A stretch of 39,248 nt of DNA from Bifidobacterium mongoliense DSM 21395 (GTDB lineage: Bacteria; Actinomycetota; Actinomycetes; Actinomycetales; Bifidobacteriaceae). This document shows, piece after piece, positions 1-8,397 of the stretch (positions are counted from its first letter, which is position 1; each line of letters opens with the position of its first letter). The stretch covers positions 1-39,248 of the forward strand of contig NZ_JGZE01000014.1 in NCBI RefSeq assembly GCF_000741285.1. The letters are read 5' to 3'. Under the pieces are notes generated by a model. That model was not told the origin of the DNA. It saw nothing but the letters and a program-made list of their open reading frames with translations, and made no database searches. Position numbers and translations under genes: made by a program.

Positions 1-74
1 GGTCGCGAGCGCCGTCGCATTGTCGAAGTCACGTCGTTGCCGGCCGACCCTCCCGTACCCCAGTGTGCCGGACA

Positions 75-1484
75 TCATCCCATCGACGAAGGCTTCATCG
101 TCCAATGTGGTCGAAGGCCTGGGTCCGCCACGCCGCATGGGACACCATGACCCCGACACACCGTCTCATCGGGGCCACAGCAACCCGCATGCGCGGCGGC
201 GGCATCGGTGGTCCCGGTGCCGGCGGTGCCCGCATGGGCGGATGACGTGGCCTCTGATCCTGAGGCCCCCGAACCCTTGGCCCCTGACTGTGCGGCCCCC
301 GCCTTCGTGTCGGCGAAGCGGGTCTCGGCCGCAGCGCTCGTGGACGTGCTCGTGGCCGGCGATGTCGATGCCGACGTCGCGGTCGTCGCGGTCGTGGCGG
401 TCGCAGCCGTTCCTTCCGCCGTCCCCGCAGCAACCCCGGCTGGCCCCGCCGTTTCCTGCTCGGTGTTCGACTTGCCCGTGAGGATCGCGTACAGGGTGTC
501 GACCATGTCGCCGAATGCGGCGCTGTGCTTGTCGCGCGGGCGGGGCAGATTGACGGGCATCTGCGCGATGAGATGGCCGGGATGCGGGCCCAGCACGACC
601 ACGCGGTCGGCCATCTGCACGGCCTCCTCGATATTGTGTGTCACGATGAGGATGGACTTGATGCCCCGGTTCTTCTCCTTCCAGAGCTTGAGCACCTCCT
701 GGCGTAGATTCTCGGCGGTGAGCACGTCGAGCGCGGAGAAGGGCTCGTCCATGAACAGTGCGTCGGGCCGCAGGACGAGGGCGCGGGCGATGCCCACGCG
801 CTGGCGCATGCCGCCGGACAGCTCCTTGGGGTAGGCGGATTCGAAGCCGTCCAGACCGATGGAGTCGATCGCGGCCAGGGCGACCGGGGTGCGTTGGCCG
901 CGCGGCACTCCGCGCGCCGCCAGACCGAGCTCCACGTTGTCCTGTACGGTCAGCCAGGGCATGAGCGCGAAGGTCTGGAAGACCAGCGCCACTCCCGGGT
1001 TCGGGCCACTCAGCGGCGTTCCCCGGTAGGCGACCGTCCCGGCGCTGGGTGGCACGAGGCCCGCTAGGATGCGCAGGAAGGTCGATTTGCCGGCGCCGGA
1101 GCGTCCCAGGATGGCGACGATCTCGTCTTCGTGCAGGTCGAAGGACAGGTCGTGCAGCACGCTGAGCGCGGTGCCGGTGTCCGAGGTGAAATGCTTGTCG
1201 ATGTGCTGCGCGCTGATGATGGTCGTGGGGTCGGCGCCGTTCCCGGCGTCGTGTGCCGTGGCGGTGCTGCCTGCGCTGGTGTGGATGCCTGCGCTGGTGC
1301 GGTTATCTGTCTGGTTATCTGCGGTGATGCCTGCGGTCTGCTGGACCGTCCGGTTGGTGGTGGTCATGATGTCTCTCGTTTTCTCGGTCGGTGTGGCGCC
1401 GTCCTGCGGTGCAGTGGTGGTGTTCGTGGTGTCCGTATCGTGTGTGTCGTTCATATCGTTCAGGTTCATGGTCGTGTCGTTCAT
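75..1484 (-). CDS. ABC importer ATPase, nitrate/sulfonate/taurine (NitT/TauT) type
   Basis: ATP-hydrolysing subunit of a NitT/TauT-type importer, acting at the inner face of the membrane with the permease encoded just upstream (12 bases between them). Seen in the 469-residue protein: Walker A GRSGAGKST at about 127-135, signature LSGGMRQR, Walker B ending LFMDEPFSALD, and the switch histidine in IVTHN. The core ends near residue 345. It is flanked by two unusual low-complexity arms: about 85 Thr/Asn/Asp-rich residues before it, and about 120 Ala/Thr/Ser/Gly-rich residues after it that finish in a Cys/His cluster (CCGPDETVC, then HGVPC). Family members are usually near 250-300 residues, so both arms are odd. 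The ATG at 1484 is preceded by AAGGGAG at proper spacing. Substrate unknown; sulfonate, taurine, nitrate or a thiamine precursor are family possibilities. Confidence 0.85.
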   Translation of the reverse strand: MNDTTMNLNDMNDTHDTDTTNTTTAPQDGATPTEKTRDIMTTTNRTVQQTAGITADNQTDNRTSAGIHTSAGSTATAHDAGNGADPTTIISAQHIDKHFTSDTGTALSVLHDLSFDLHEDEIVAILGRSGAGKSTFLRILAGLVPPSAGTVAYRGTPLSGPNPGVALVFQTFALMPWLTVQDNVELGLAARGVPRGQRTPVALAAIDSIGLDGFESAYPKELSGGMRQRVGIARALVLRPDALFMDEPFSALDVLTAENLRQEVLKLWKEKNRGIKSILIVTHNIEEAVQMADRVVVLGPHPGHLIAQMPVNLPRPRDKHSAAFGDMVDTLYAILTGKSNTEQETAGPAGVAAGTAEGTAATATTATTATSASTSPATSTSTSAAAETRFADTKAGAAQSGAKGSGASGSEATSSAHAGTAGTGTTDAAAAHAGCCGPDETVCRGHGVPCGVADPGLRPHWTMKPSSMG

Positions 1485-1496
1485 CCGCCGCTCCCT

Positions 1497-3257
1497 TCAG
1501 ACCGTCAGGGCGTAGCGTCGGTTGGCGAGCCGCTGCAGCGGTTCCCAGAACAGCCGGTTGATGGCCACGACGAGCACGCCCATCACGGCCACGCCGATGA
1601 GCACGCGGGTCATGTCGCCGGTGGCGGTGGCGCTCGTGATGTACGAGCCGATGCCCTGGGCCGTGAGCGTGTGACTGCGGTAGCTGACCACCTCGGAGAC
1701 GATCGAGGCGTTCCAGGCCCCGCCCGCGGCGGTGATGCCTCCGGTGCACCAGGAGCTGAACACGGCCGGCAGGATCAGGGTCTTCCATCGCATCCATCGG
1801 CTCAGATGCATGTTGGCGGCCATCTCGCGCAGGTCATCGGGGATCTGGCTGGCCCCGGCGATCACGTTGAAGAGGATGTACCACTGCGTACCCAGCGCCA
1901 TGAGCAGGATCGAACCCCAGCCGATGTCGATGTGCCAAGCGACGAACCACAGCGTGACGAAGGGGAAGATGAAGTTCGCGGGGAAGCTCGCCAGGACCTG
2001 GATGATCGGCTGGGCGAACCGCGATATCTTCGGGGTCATGCCGATGACGGCGCCGATCGGCACCCAGATCAGGGAGCACAGCACGATGAGCAGGGCCACG
2101 CGCAGGAAGGTCAGCCCGCCCAGTGCGAAGGCGTAGGCGAGCTCGCCCAGACCGGTGTCGTGCCGGATGGTCACCAGCATGTACACCACGCCCGCCGCCA
2201 GCAGGATCCAGACGATGACATTGAAGACGAGGTCACCGGCCCGCCGGCGCCGCGGATCGGCCGGGCGGCTCGCGCCGGTGACGCCGAATGGTCGCATCAT
2301 GCGATCGAGCAGGTCGCCGATCGGGCGCAGCAGACGGCCGAGCCATTCGTCGACGTGCGACTGCCGGATGATGGTGAGCACGAGGCTGGTGCTCACGGCG
2401 CTCGAGGCGTTCTGCGTGATGCGGAACTTCTCGGCCCATGCGGTCAGGGGTTTCCATAGCAGGAAGTCGATGGCCAGCACGACGAGCACCATGGCCACGA
2501 TGGCCCAGCCGATGCCTCCGAACCGTCCTTCGGCCGCACTCTGCGCCACGAAGCTGCCGATGCCGGGCAGCGCGTAGGTGCGGTTGTTCACGGAGATCAT
2601 CTCCGAGGCGGTCAGGAAGAACCATCCGCCGCTCACGCTCATCATGCAGTTCCACAGCAGCGGGATGCAGGCATTCGGCACATCGAGCGTCCAGAACCGC
2701 TGCCATGAGGTCAGCCGCAGGTTCTTGGCGGCTTCGACGAGCTCCTTGGGTTCGCTGCGCAGCGAATGGTAGAAGGAGAACGTCATGTTCCAGGCCTGGC
2801 TGGTGAAGATCGCGAAGATCGAGGCCGCCTCCACGCCGAGCATGGAGCCGGGGAAGAGCGTGAGCCAGAACGGCACGCTGATCGACAGGAATCCCAGGAT
2901 CGGCACGGACTGCAGGATGTCGAGCAGGGGGATGAGGATCTTGCCCGCCCGCCTCGAGCGTGCGGCGGCCAGGCCGTAGATGAAGGAGAAGACGAGGGAG
3001 ACGAGCAGTGCGACGGCCATGCGCAGCACCGAACGCATGGCGTAGTACGGCAGCTGCGCCACGTCCGTGGAGACGCCGGAGGGCACGCCGTGCGGCCCGA
3101 TGGGTGCGGCTATGGTCGGCAGGAGGTAGGCGATGAGCCCGCCGAACGCGAGGATGCCCGCGACGACCAGGCAGTCCGAGAGGATGCGGGTGGTCAGGGG
3201 GGCGGGGCGTGTGTCGCCCTCGCCCGCGATGGCGCGCCGATTGAATGTGAACGTCAT
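1497..3257 (-). CDS. Fused two-domain ABC permease, NitT/TauT type
   Basis: Membrane channel of the same importer. The 586-residue chain contains two binding-protein-dependent permease domains in tandem, each with about six hydrophobic segments. Each has an EAA-type coupling loop: the first around EPKELVEAAKNLRL, the second around IPDDLREMAANMHL. These loops dock on the ATPase, and a fused permease can replace the usual pair. The ATG at 3257 is chosen over an in-frame ATG at 3299 because AAGGA lies 10 bases upstream of it and the extra 14 residues are not family-like. It is transcribed first, then the ATPase. No substrate-binding protein gene is next to it inside the window; it may lie beyond the left edge or be encoded elsewhere. 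Related fused permeases occur in bifidobacteria and lactobacilli, with substrates rarely proven. Confidence 0.85.
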   Translation of the reverse strand: MTFTFNRRAIAGEGDTRPAPLTTRILSDCLVVAGILAFGGLIAYLLPTIAAPIGPHGVPSGVSTDVAQLPYYAMRSVLRMAVALLVSLVFSFIYGLAAARSRRAGKILIPLLDILQSVPILGFLSISVPFWLTLFPGSMLGVEAASIFAIFTSQAWNMTFSFYHSLRSEPKELVEAAKNLRLTSWQRFWTLDVPNACIPLLWNCMMSVSGGWFFLTASEMISVNNRTYALPGIGSFVAQSAAEGRFGGIGWAIVAMVLVVLAIDFLLWKPLTAWAEKFRITQNASSAVSTSLVLTIIRQSHVDEWLGRLLRPIGDLLDRMMRPFGVTGASRPADPRRRRAGDLVFNVIVWILLAAGVVYMLVTIRHDTGLGELAYAFALGGLTFLRVALLIVLCSLIWVPIGAVIGMTPKISRFAQPIIQVLASFPANFIFPFVTLWFVAWHIDIGWGSILLMALGTQWYILFNVIAGASQIPDDLREMAANMHLSRWMRWKTLILPAVFSSWCTGGITAAGGAWNASIVSEVVSYRSHTLTAQGIGSYITSATATGDMTRVLIGVAVMGVLVVAINRLFWEPLQRLANRRYALTV

Positions 3258-3985
3258 GATAACCGATTCCTTGATGACGGTTGTTGCGGTACCGTCCACG
3301 GGTATGGGCCGTGGGCATCACCCGGATTGGCGGGGTGGTCATTCGAATCGGGACGATCTGCGGGTATGCCGTCGGTGTTGCGGGGCGATGTGCCGATCGT
3401 GGTGGTGCACATATCGTTGCACATGCCGGTGCGCACGCCGCTGCGCCGCATTCGATGGGGAACGGGGCGCGGGGCACGATCGGCACCCCGTCGCATCAGC
3501 GTATAACGAAGATGCATACGCATATGCATACCGAAGATGCCTACCGAAGGCGCATATCGGGGATTGCCGTATTCGAATGGAAAGGATGGGGGAGCGTGAA
3601 ACGACGCCATTGATGATGGCCGCCACTACTGGGAGGATCGTCCGCCATGGGTCCCACCCCCTTCGCGTCGTGTGCGTGATGCACTGTGTCCGTTGCCGTA
3701 CTGATGTAAGCAGGCATGCCCGGAACGACCGCGTGGAAGTGAATGAATGCCATTCGCCTGAATCGTCATCGTTTGAGCTTTAGCATCGCCGGGCCGTGGA
3801 GCTGCATTAGTCAGTGCCTTGAATCGACAGAAACTGTTGACCTGCTTGCAGTGTCTCCACTGCTTTGCGGTAGCAACCCATATCCCTGCGGTAGCCTTGC
3901 CTACCGACACGACCAAACCTAAAGTGCTGCGCGTGCGTTGTCAACCTCGACGGGGCGGCGCGACCCATCTGTCCCATGGATTTCC
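3258..3985. other. Non-coding stretch with short degenerate repeats
   Basis: No convincing gene is visible on either strand. Open frames exist but lack ribosome binding sites and family-like sequence. Positions 3508-3556 hold degenerate copies of a 12-13 base unit (CGAAGATGCATAC, GCATATGCATAC, CGAAGATGCCTAC). Positions 3889-3906 can form a small hairpin, CGGTAG/CTACCG with a 6-base loop. The promoter for the leftward transporter operon should lie here, but I cannot point to a clear one. Confidence 0.5.
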
Positions 3986-3991
3986 TATAAT
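3986..3991 (+). promoter_or_regulatory. Candidate -10 box for rplS
   Basis: A perfect TATAAT lies about 200 bases before rplS. No good -35 hexamer is seen at 16-18 bases upstream, so this is a candidate only. If used, it gives rplS a leader of about 200 nucleotides. Confidence 0.4.
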
Positions 3992-4131
3992 GAGAGTTTG
4001 TTATGCCGAGAATCGGGTTGCCGCATGGATCCGATCCTCATCAGGTTCAGCCGCCCGGTGGTCACCATCGGATCGGCGAATCGGCCGGCTTCCCGGAGGG
4101 TGTCCCCCGGGGATGAACGATTCGGGCGTCC

Positions 4132-4159
4132 GCGCACCATACGGTGACGCGGGGTGCGC
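4132..4159 (+). promoter_or_regulatory. rplS: Hairpin in the rplS leader
   Basis: GCGCACC at 4132-4138 pairs with GGTGCGC at 4153-4159 across a 14-base loop, about 40 bases before the rplS start. Autoregulatory leaders for ribosomal protein L19 are known in other phyla; whether this one is functional is not shown by the sequence. Confidence 0.3.
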
Positions 4160-4201
4160 CCCAGGATGTGCGTCGATATGCGGCGACGACAGGAGATAAT
4201 C

Positions 4202-4567
4202 ATGGTTAATGCCGTTGAGGCGTTCAACGCCAAGCACACGAAGTCCGTCGCGGACATTCCGGATTTCCGTTCCGGTGACACCATCGACGTCGATGTGAAG
4301 ATCCAGGAGGGTGCCAACACCCGTATCCAGACCTTCACCGGCGTGGTGATCGCCCGTCACGGTGCCGGTGTCGCCCAGAGCTTCATCGTGCGCAAGGTCA
4401 GCTTCGGCACGGGCGTCGAGCGCCGCTTCCCGCTGCACTCCCCGTCCATCGATGCCATCCGCGTCGTGCGCCGTGGTCGTGTGCGTCGCGCCAAGCTGTA
4501 CTACCTGCGCTCGCTGCGTGGCAAGGCCGCTCGTATCGTCGAGCGCCGCGACAACAGCGAGAAGTAG
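4202..4567 (+). CDS. rplS: 50S ribosomal protein L19
   Basis: Structural protein of the large ribosomal subunit, located near the 30S-50S interface. The 121-residue product matches the family along its whole length: the opening about [13 protein letters not shown], the core [15 protein letters not shown], and the basic tail around [18 protein letters not shown]. Length is normal. The ATG at 4202 follows AGGAG at 4191-4195; a longer in-frame reading from 4154 adds non-conserved residues and is rejected. The gene has a long leader with a hairpin and is closed by a strong terminator at 4621-4655, so it appears to be transcribed alone rather than with lepB. Confidence 0.97.
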   Translation: MVNAVEAFNAKHTKSVADIPDFRSGDTIDVDVKIQEGANTRIQTFTGVVIARHGAGVAQSFIVRKVSFGTGVERRFPLHSPSIDAIRVVRRGRVRRAKLYYLRSLRGKAARIVERRDNSEK

Positions 4568-4620
4568 TCGCTGTCCGACGGACGATCGGCCTCGTGCCTC
4601 CTCGTCCGTCCGGTTGCTTG

Positions 4621-4655
4621 CGGCGGCCCGGCTTCCTTGTGGAGCCGGGCCGCCG
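4621..4655 (+). terminator. Intrinsic terminator after rplS
   Basis: A perfect 13-base stem: CGGCGGCCCGGCT at 4621-4633 pairs with AGCCGGGCCGCCG at 4643-4655 around a 9-base loop. A few T residues follow but no long T tract, as is common in GC-rich actinobacteria. Confidence 0.8.
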
Positions 4656-4711
4656 TCGTATTCCGCGGGCCGAGTACAGTGGTGCTTCGTTGGAGTGATG
4701 CGGAGGGATAT

Positions 4712-5494
4712 ATGCGGCGACCTGGTATGCGGTCCGGCGTCATCGGTGAATACGATGACGTCGGCAGCGGCGACGCCGACAAGGATCTTCACACACTCGA
4801 GGTCGCCGGGTATGGCGTGAACCCCACGCCGGCCCCCCGGTTCGCGCTCTCCCATCCGCGGCACGGGCGCGATGACGGCGGCGAATCGGGTTGGCGCGAC
4901 ACGTTGGTGTGGTTCGGCGTCCCGGTCATCGTCGTGCTGCTGGTCCGGCTCTTCCTTTTCGGCTTCTATTCCATACCATCCGGCTCCATGATGGGCACCA
5001 TCGAAGTGGGCGATCGGGTCATCACGAACCAGCTCGCGCCGAGGATCGTTCCGGTGCACCGTGGCGATGTCATCGTGTTCCGCGATCCGGCCAACTGGCT
5101 GGCCGATGAGCAGAGTTCCCGGAACAACGATCTCATCAAACGGCTCATCGGCATGCCCGGTGACGTGGTGGCCTGCCAGGGCGCCGGACACCCGGTCACG
5201 ATCAACGGCGTGGAGATCGACGAGCGCACCTACATCCGGCCGGGCGTGGATCCGAGCAACTTCGCCTTCAACGTCACGGTCACCCCGGGGCATGTCTTCG
5301 TGATGGGGGACAACCGCTCGAATTCCGCCGATTCACGCTATCACCAGGACGACGGTGACCAGGGGCTCGTACCCATGAACGACGTGCTGGGCGTCGCCAT
5401 GGTCACCTACTGGCCCTTCGATCGCATCGGCAGGCTCGATGCCCACCATGAGGTGTTCCGCAACGTGCCCGACCGAAACGGCAAACTCCAATGA
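4712..5494 (+). CDS. lepB: Signal peptidase I
   Basis: Membrane-anchored serine protease that cleaves signal peptides from exported proteins. In the 260-residue protein, a hydrophilic stretch of about 60 residues precedes one transmembrane segment (about 64-86). Box B follows (PSGSMMGT, nucleophile Ser about 92), then the catalytic Lys at about 133 in IKRLIGMPGD, and box E GDNRSNSADSR. One oddity is Gly where the family normally has Pro after SM(x) in box B (SMxPT). The ATG at 4712 has GGAGGG five bases upstream and is preferred over the in-frame start at 4637, which overlaps the rplS terminator. Its stop overlaps the rnhB start in ATGA, showing translational coupling. Confidence 0.95.
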   Translation: MRRPGMRSGVIGEYDDVGSGDADKDLHTLEVAGYGVNPTPAPRFALSHPRHGRDDGGESGWRDTLVWFGVPVIVVLLVRLFLFGFYSIPSGSMMGTIEVGDRVITNQLAPRIVPVHRGDVIVFRDPANWLADEQSSRNNDLIKRLIGMPGDVVACQGAGHPVTINGVEIDERTYIRPGVDPSNFAFNVTVTPGHVFVMGDNRSNSADSRYHQDDGDQGLVPMNDVLGVAMVTYWPFDRIGRLDAHHEVFRNVPDRNGKLQ

Positions 5495-6279
5495 CCGTTC
5501 CCGCCGCATCGTCCCGCCGCGTTCCCGCCGGTTCCCGCGGCCACGACTCCGCAGGTTCCCCTGGTCGCGCCTCCGCCGGTTCCCGCCGCCATACCCATGC
5601 CGTACGCCCGACGCTCGATCTGGAGCGCGAGCTGGCGGCCAGCGGGTACGACCTCCTGGTCGGATTCGACGAGGTGGGCCGCGGGGCGCTCGCCGGACCG
5701 GTGATGGTCGGTGCCGCCGCCATAGCCACGTCCGATCTGGCCAAACGTCAGGTGCCCGAGGGTGTCGCCGACTCCAAGCTGCTCACCGCCCACCGCCGTG
5801 AAGGCATGCTCGACGCCCTGTGCTCCTGGTGTACCGCCTACGCGGTGGGACAGGCCACGAACACCGAGATCGACGAATGGGGCATCAGCCACGCGCTCGG
5901 CATCGCCGCGTTGCGCGCCCTGAACAACATCGAACAGCATCTCGCCGTCGTCGCGCCCTATCGCATCGGCGCCATACTCGACGGCCCGAACGACTACATC
6001 ACCAAGGCCCTCGACACCTTCGACGCGTCCCTGCTCGCCATCCCTGCCGAGATCACCACCCGCGTCAAGGCCGACCAGCAGTGCGCCAGCGTCGCCACCG
6101 CCTCGGTCATCGCCAAGGTCACCCGCGACCGGCTCATGGTCAGCATCGCCCAGGGCAACCCCGCCTACCGCCCGTACCATTGGGCGCAGAACAAAGGCTA
6201 CGGTTCCGCCGAGCATCGAGCGGCCATCGCGCGGTACGGTGCCACCGACCTGCATCGCCGCTCCTGGCATCTGGTATAG
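5491..6279 (+). CDS. rnhB: Ribonuclease HII
   Basis: Cytoplasmic endonuclease that cuts the RNA strand of RNA-DNA hybrids and single ribonucleotides in DNA. In the 262-residue product the catalytic acids are visible: Asp60 and Glu61 in DEVGRGALAGP, Asp164 in ILDGPND, and an Asp at about 195 in VKADQQ. The conserved ASVIAKVTRD segment and NKGYGS are also present. The first 38 or so residues are an Arg/Ser/Gly-rich arm outside the catalytic fold. The start overlaps the lepB stop by four bases (ATGA). The 3' end is the head of an unusual array in which the last codons and the stop are repeated (see 6268-6356). Confidence 0.95.
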   Translation: MTVPAASSRRVPAGSRGHDSAGSPGRASAGSRRHTHAVRPTLDLERELAASGYDLLVGFDEVGRGALAGPVMVGAAAIATSDLAKRQVPEGVADSKLLTAHRREGMLDALCSWCTAYAVGQATNTEIDEWGISHALGIAALRALNNIEQHLAVVAPYRIGAILDGPNDYITKALDTFDASLLAIPAEITTRVKADQQCASVATASVIAKVTRDRLMVSIAQGNPAYRPYHWAQNKGYGSAEHRAAIARYGATDLHRRSWHLV

Positions 6280-6356
6280 CCGCATGTGGTGTAACGGTAT
6301 CTGGCATGACCGTATCTGATATAGACCCGTATCTGGCGTAATGGCATCTGGCGTAG
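6268..6356 (+). repeat. Tandem degenerate repeats of the rnhB 3' end with stop codons
   Basis: Six copies of a 12-base core begin at 6268, 6283, 6298, 6313, 6330 and 6345. They read CATCTGGTATAG (the true gene end), CATGTGGTGTAA, TATCTGGCATGA, TATCTGATATAG, TATCTGGCGTAA and CATCTGGCGTAG. The period is 15 bases except for one step of 17. Every copy ends in a stop triplet. The first four are in the rnhB frame and the last two in another. Confidence 0.8.
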
Positions 6357-6438
6357 ATTCGCCGCTGCGGTATGCTCGATGTCAGAGTCGAAGCCGATCG
6401 TGAGTTGGCCGGACACCACCCACGCAGGGGAGCGCAAT

Positions 6439-7554
6439 ATGACAGAGAACCGAAAGGCCGGCCGGCGGCCGTCGATGTTCGAGGTCGCGAAGATGGCCGG
6501 GGTGAGCCACCAGACGGTCTCCCGCGTCATCAACGATTCGCCCGACGTGTCGCCCACGACTCGTAAGCGCGTGCGTGAGGCTATCAGGACGCTCGATTAC
6601 CACCCGAGCAACTCCGCGCGGGCGCTCGCTTCGCGCCGGTCCCACACCATCGGTCTGATCGCCGGGGGATTGCGGCTCTTCGGCCCCATCTCGACCATCA
6701 CCGCCATCGAGGGCGTGGCCCGTGCACACAGCCTGTTCATGTCCGTCTCGCTCCTGTCCGAGCCCGACTTCACGCCGAGCGAGTTCCGCGCGATGTGCGA
6801 TTCGTTCGACGAGCAGAACGTCGACGCCTTCCTCTTCCTCACCCCCACGGACGAGATGTTCGCCGCGGCCTGCCGTGTCGACGTCTCCCGCCCCCGAGTC
6901 ATCGTCACCTCGACCCACGGGGGCCTGAGCATGAGCGCCGCGGGCCGCATGATGCATGTCGAAAACCGACGTCGCACGGCCCTGGTCGGCATCGACCAGT
7001 GGGGGGCGATGGCCGATGTGATGGCCCTGATCGGTCGGTACGGCCACCGTTCGGCGCTGTATCTGGCCGGTCCGAGCAATTGGCGCGATGCCGCCACCCG
7101 CATGATCGCCTGGCGCAAGCTCGCCGCCGAGCATTCGGTCGCTTCCCGCGTCGTGCAATGCTCGAGCTGGGATGCCTCCGAGGCCTATGCGCGCATGAAC
7201 CACGTGCTCGACCGCTTCGGCTTCTCCGGCTCAACCAAACCGACCGTGGTGGTCACCGCGAACGACGCGCAGGCGGTCGGCGTCATCCGCGCCCTGCACG
7301 AGCACCGCATCCGCATACCGCAGGACATCAGCGTCGTGGGCTTCGACGACATCTCCGGGGCTGACGAACTCTACCCGCCGCTGACCACCGTGCGACCCCG
7401 GTTCCACGAATTGGGCACGGCCGCCATGCGCGAAGCCCTGCGCCTGCTCGGCGAGGGGGAGGAGACCGTCTACGCCGCGAGCGCGCACGGCGTCGGCCTC
7501 ATCCCCGCCGAACTCGTCCAGCGCGCCTCCCTCGGCCCGGTGCCCATCGCATGA
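6439..7554 (+). CDS. LacI-family transcriptional regulator (candidate arabinose operon repressor)
   Basis: DNA-binding repressor of the LacI/GalR family, 371 residues. The N-terminal helix-turn-helix reads SMFEVAKMAGVSHQTVSRVIN at about 12-31; a hinge and a periplasmic-binding-protein-like effector domain follow (GLIAGG, then VVTANDAQAVGVIRAL and ISVVGFDDI near the C terminus). The recognition helix has His-Gln followed by Arg, close to the Tyr-Gln...Arg of E. coli LacI. That makes it the best local candidate for the lac-like operator in front of araB (9955-9968); this is inference. The ATG at 6439 follows AGGGGAG at 6426-6432 and is preferred over 6379. Effector unknown. Confidence 0.85.
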   Translation: MTENRKAGRRPSMFEVAKMAGVSHQTVSRVINDSPDVSPTTRKRVREAIRTLDYHPSNSARALASRRSHTIGLIAGGLRLFGPISTITAIEGVARAHSLFMSVSLLSEPDFTPSEFRAMCDSFDEQNVDAFLFLTPTDEMFAAACRVDVSRPRVIVTSTHGGLSMSAAGRMMHVENRRRTALVGIDQWGAMADVMALIGRYGHRSALYLAGPSNWRDAATRMIAWRKLAAEHSVASRVVQCSSWDASEAYARMNHVLDRFGFSGSTKPTVVVTANDAQAVGVIRALHEHRIRIPQDISVVGFDDISGADELYPPLTTVRPRFHELGTAAMREALRLLGEGEETVYAASAHGVGLIPAELVQRASLGPVPIA

Positions 7555-7690
7555 GTGGTATGACGGATGACGGCGTGGTGAATTGCGGCATGGTCAATCG
7601 TGGCATAGCAGATGACGTCAAAGCGGACGACGGTATGACGGGTCACGGTATAACGGATGGCAAATGACGGTATGACGGATATGCGCGGGT
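7552..7690 (+). repeat. Degenerate GGTATGACGGATGACGG-type repeats after the LacI gene
   Basis: From the stop codon onward the sequence reiterates short related words (ATGAGTGG, ATGACGG, GATGACGG, TATGACGGG, TATAACGG, TATGACGG) up to just before the next ribosome binding site. No gene or clean terminator is seen here. It resembles the repetition after rnhB, araD and araA. Confidence 0.55.
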
Positions 7691-7722
7691 CGGATGGCCC
7701 GCATCGAAAGGATGGCGATGGT

Positions 7723-8397
7723 ATGCGTGGCGCGACTGTGCAAACCGGTGATCTGATCTTCCTGCCCGATGACGGCAAGATGTTCTCGGACATGATTTCC
7801 CGGAGCACTGCCATGTCGAAGGACTCGGTTGCGCTGAACGGCAAGACTGCGGCGGCGACGAAAACGCTGGGATCGCGGGATCCGGAGACATCGAACGGCG
7901 CGCCGGCCCCCGTCCGTGCTTCCCTGCCCACCTACACGCATGTGGCCATGGTCGAACGCGGGGATGACGGCGTCCACATCATGCATGCCACGGTCAAGCG
8001 TGGCTGCATTCGCCAGTCTCTCGCCGAGTTCATCGCCGACCGTGGCGCTGGCGCTGACGTCTTCCGCGCCAGCCGTGCGCTGCGCGATCCCCGCTCGATC
8101 GTCAGGCGTGCCCGGGCCATGCTCGGCGCCCCGTACAACCCCAGCTTCCGCATCGAACAGTCCGGCTACTACTGCTCGGAATTCGTCTTTCAGGCCTTCG
8201 CCAACGAACACCTGTTCCATCTCACGCCCATGACCTTCGGCCCCGATCGCTCGGTGCTGCCGCAGTGGGTCGACTACTACCGCAAGCTTGGCCTGCCGAT
8301 CCCCAACGGGGAGTGGGGCACAAGCCCCAACTCCCTCCTCGCCGGGCAGGCGTTGCGATTCATCGGGGCGCTCGCCGACCTCGACCGTCTGGGGTAG
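7723..8397 (+). CDS. YiiX/YebB-like NlpC/P60-type cysteine hydrolase
   Basis: Predicted thiol hydrolase of the permuted NlpC/P60 (papain-like) group, 224 residues. Seen: GDLIFLP near the N terminus (about 9-15), a catalytic-type His in YTHVAMVE at about 70, and a catalytic-type Cys in SGYYCSEFVFQAF at about 150. That order, His before Cys, is typical of the permuted YiiX-like families. There is no signal peptide, so it probably acts in the cytoplasm. Substrate unknown: peptide, amide or lipid bonds are all possible in this group. Residues about 25-60 look like an insertion without family character. The ATG at 7723 follows AAAGGA at 7707-7712; upstream ATGs fall in repeat sequence. Confidence 0.75.
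   Translation: MRGATVQTGDLIFLPDDGKMFSDMISRSTAMSKDSVALNGKTAAATKTLGSRDPETSNGAPAPVRASLPTYTHVAMVERGDDGVHIMHATVKRGCIRQSLAEFIADRGAGADVFRASRALRDPRSIVRRARAMLGAPYNPSFRIEQSGYYCSEFVFQAFANEHLFHLTPMTFGPDRSVLPQWVDYYRKLGLPIPNGEWGTSPNSLLAGQALRFIGALADLDRLG

Noticed and set aside
1131..2459. Long rightward open frame opposite the transporter genes
   Set aside because: It mirrors the permease and ATPase genes, lacks a ribosome binding site, and its protein is His/Asp/Gly-rich without family features, as expected of a GC-rich shadow frame.
3258..3700. Thiamine (TPP) riboswitch upstream of the NitT/TauT-type permease
   Set aside because: I looked for the conserved CTGAGA and ACCCTTGAACCTGA-type blocks on the minus strand and did not see them.
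3938..3943. TTGTCA as -35 box for rplS
   Set aside because: It lies 42 bases before the TATAAT, too far to act with it.
4001..5293. Leftward frame of 430 codons opposite rplS and lepB
   Set aside because: Shadow of two certain genes; composition and lack of a start site argue against it.
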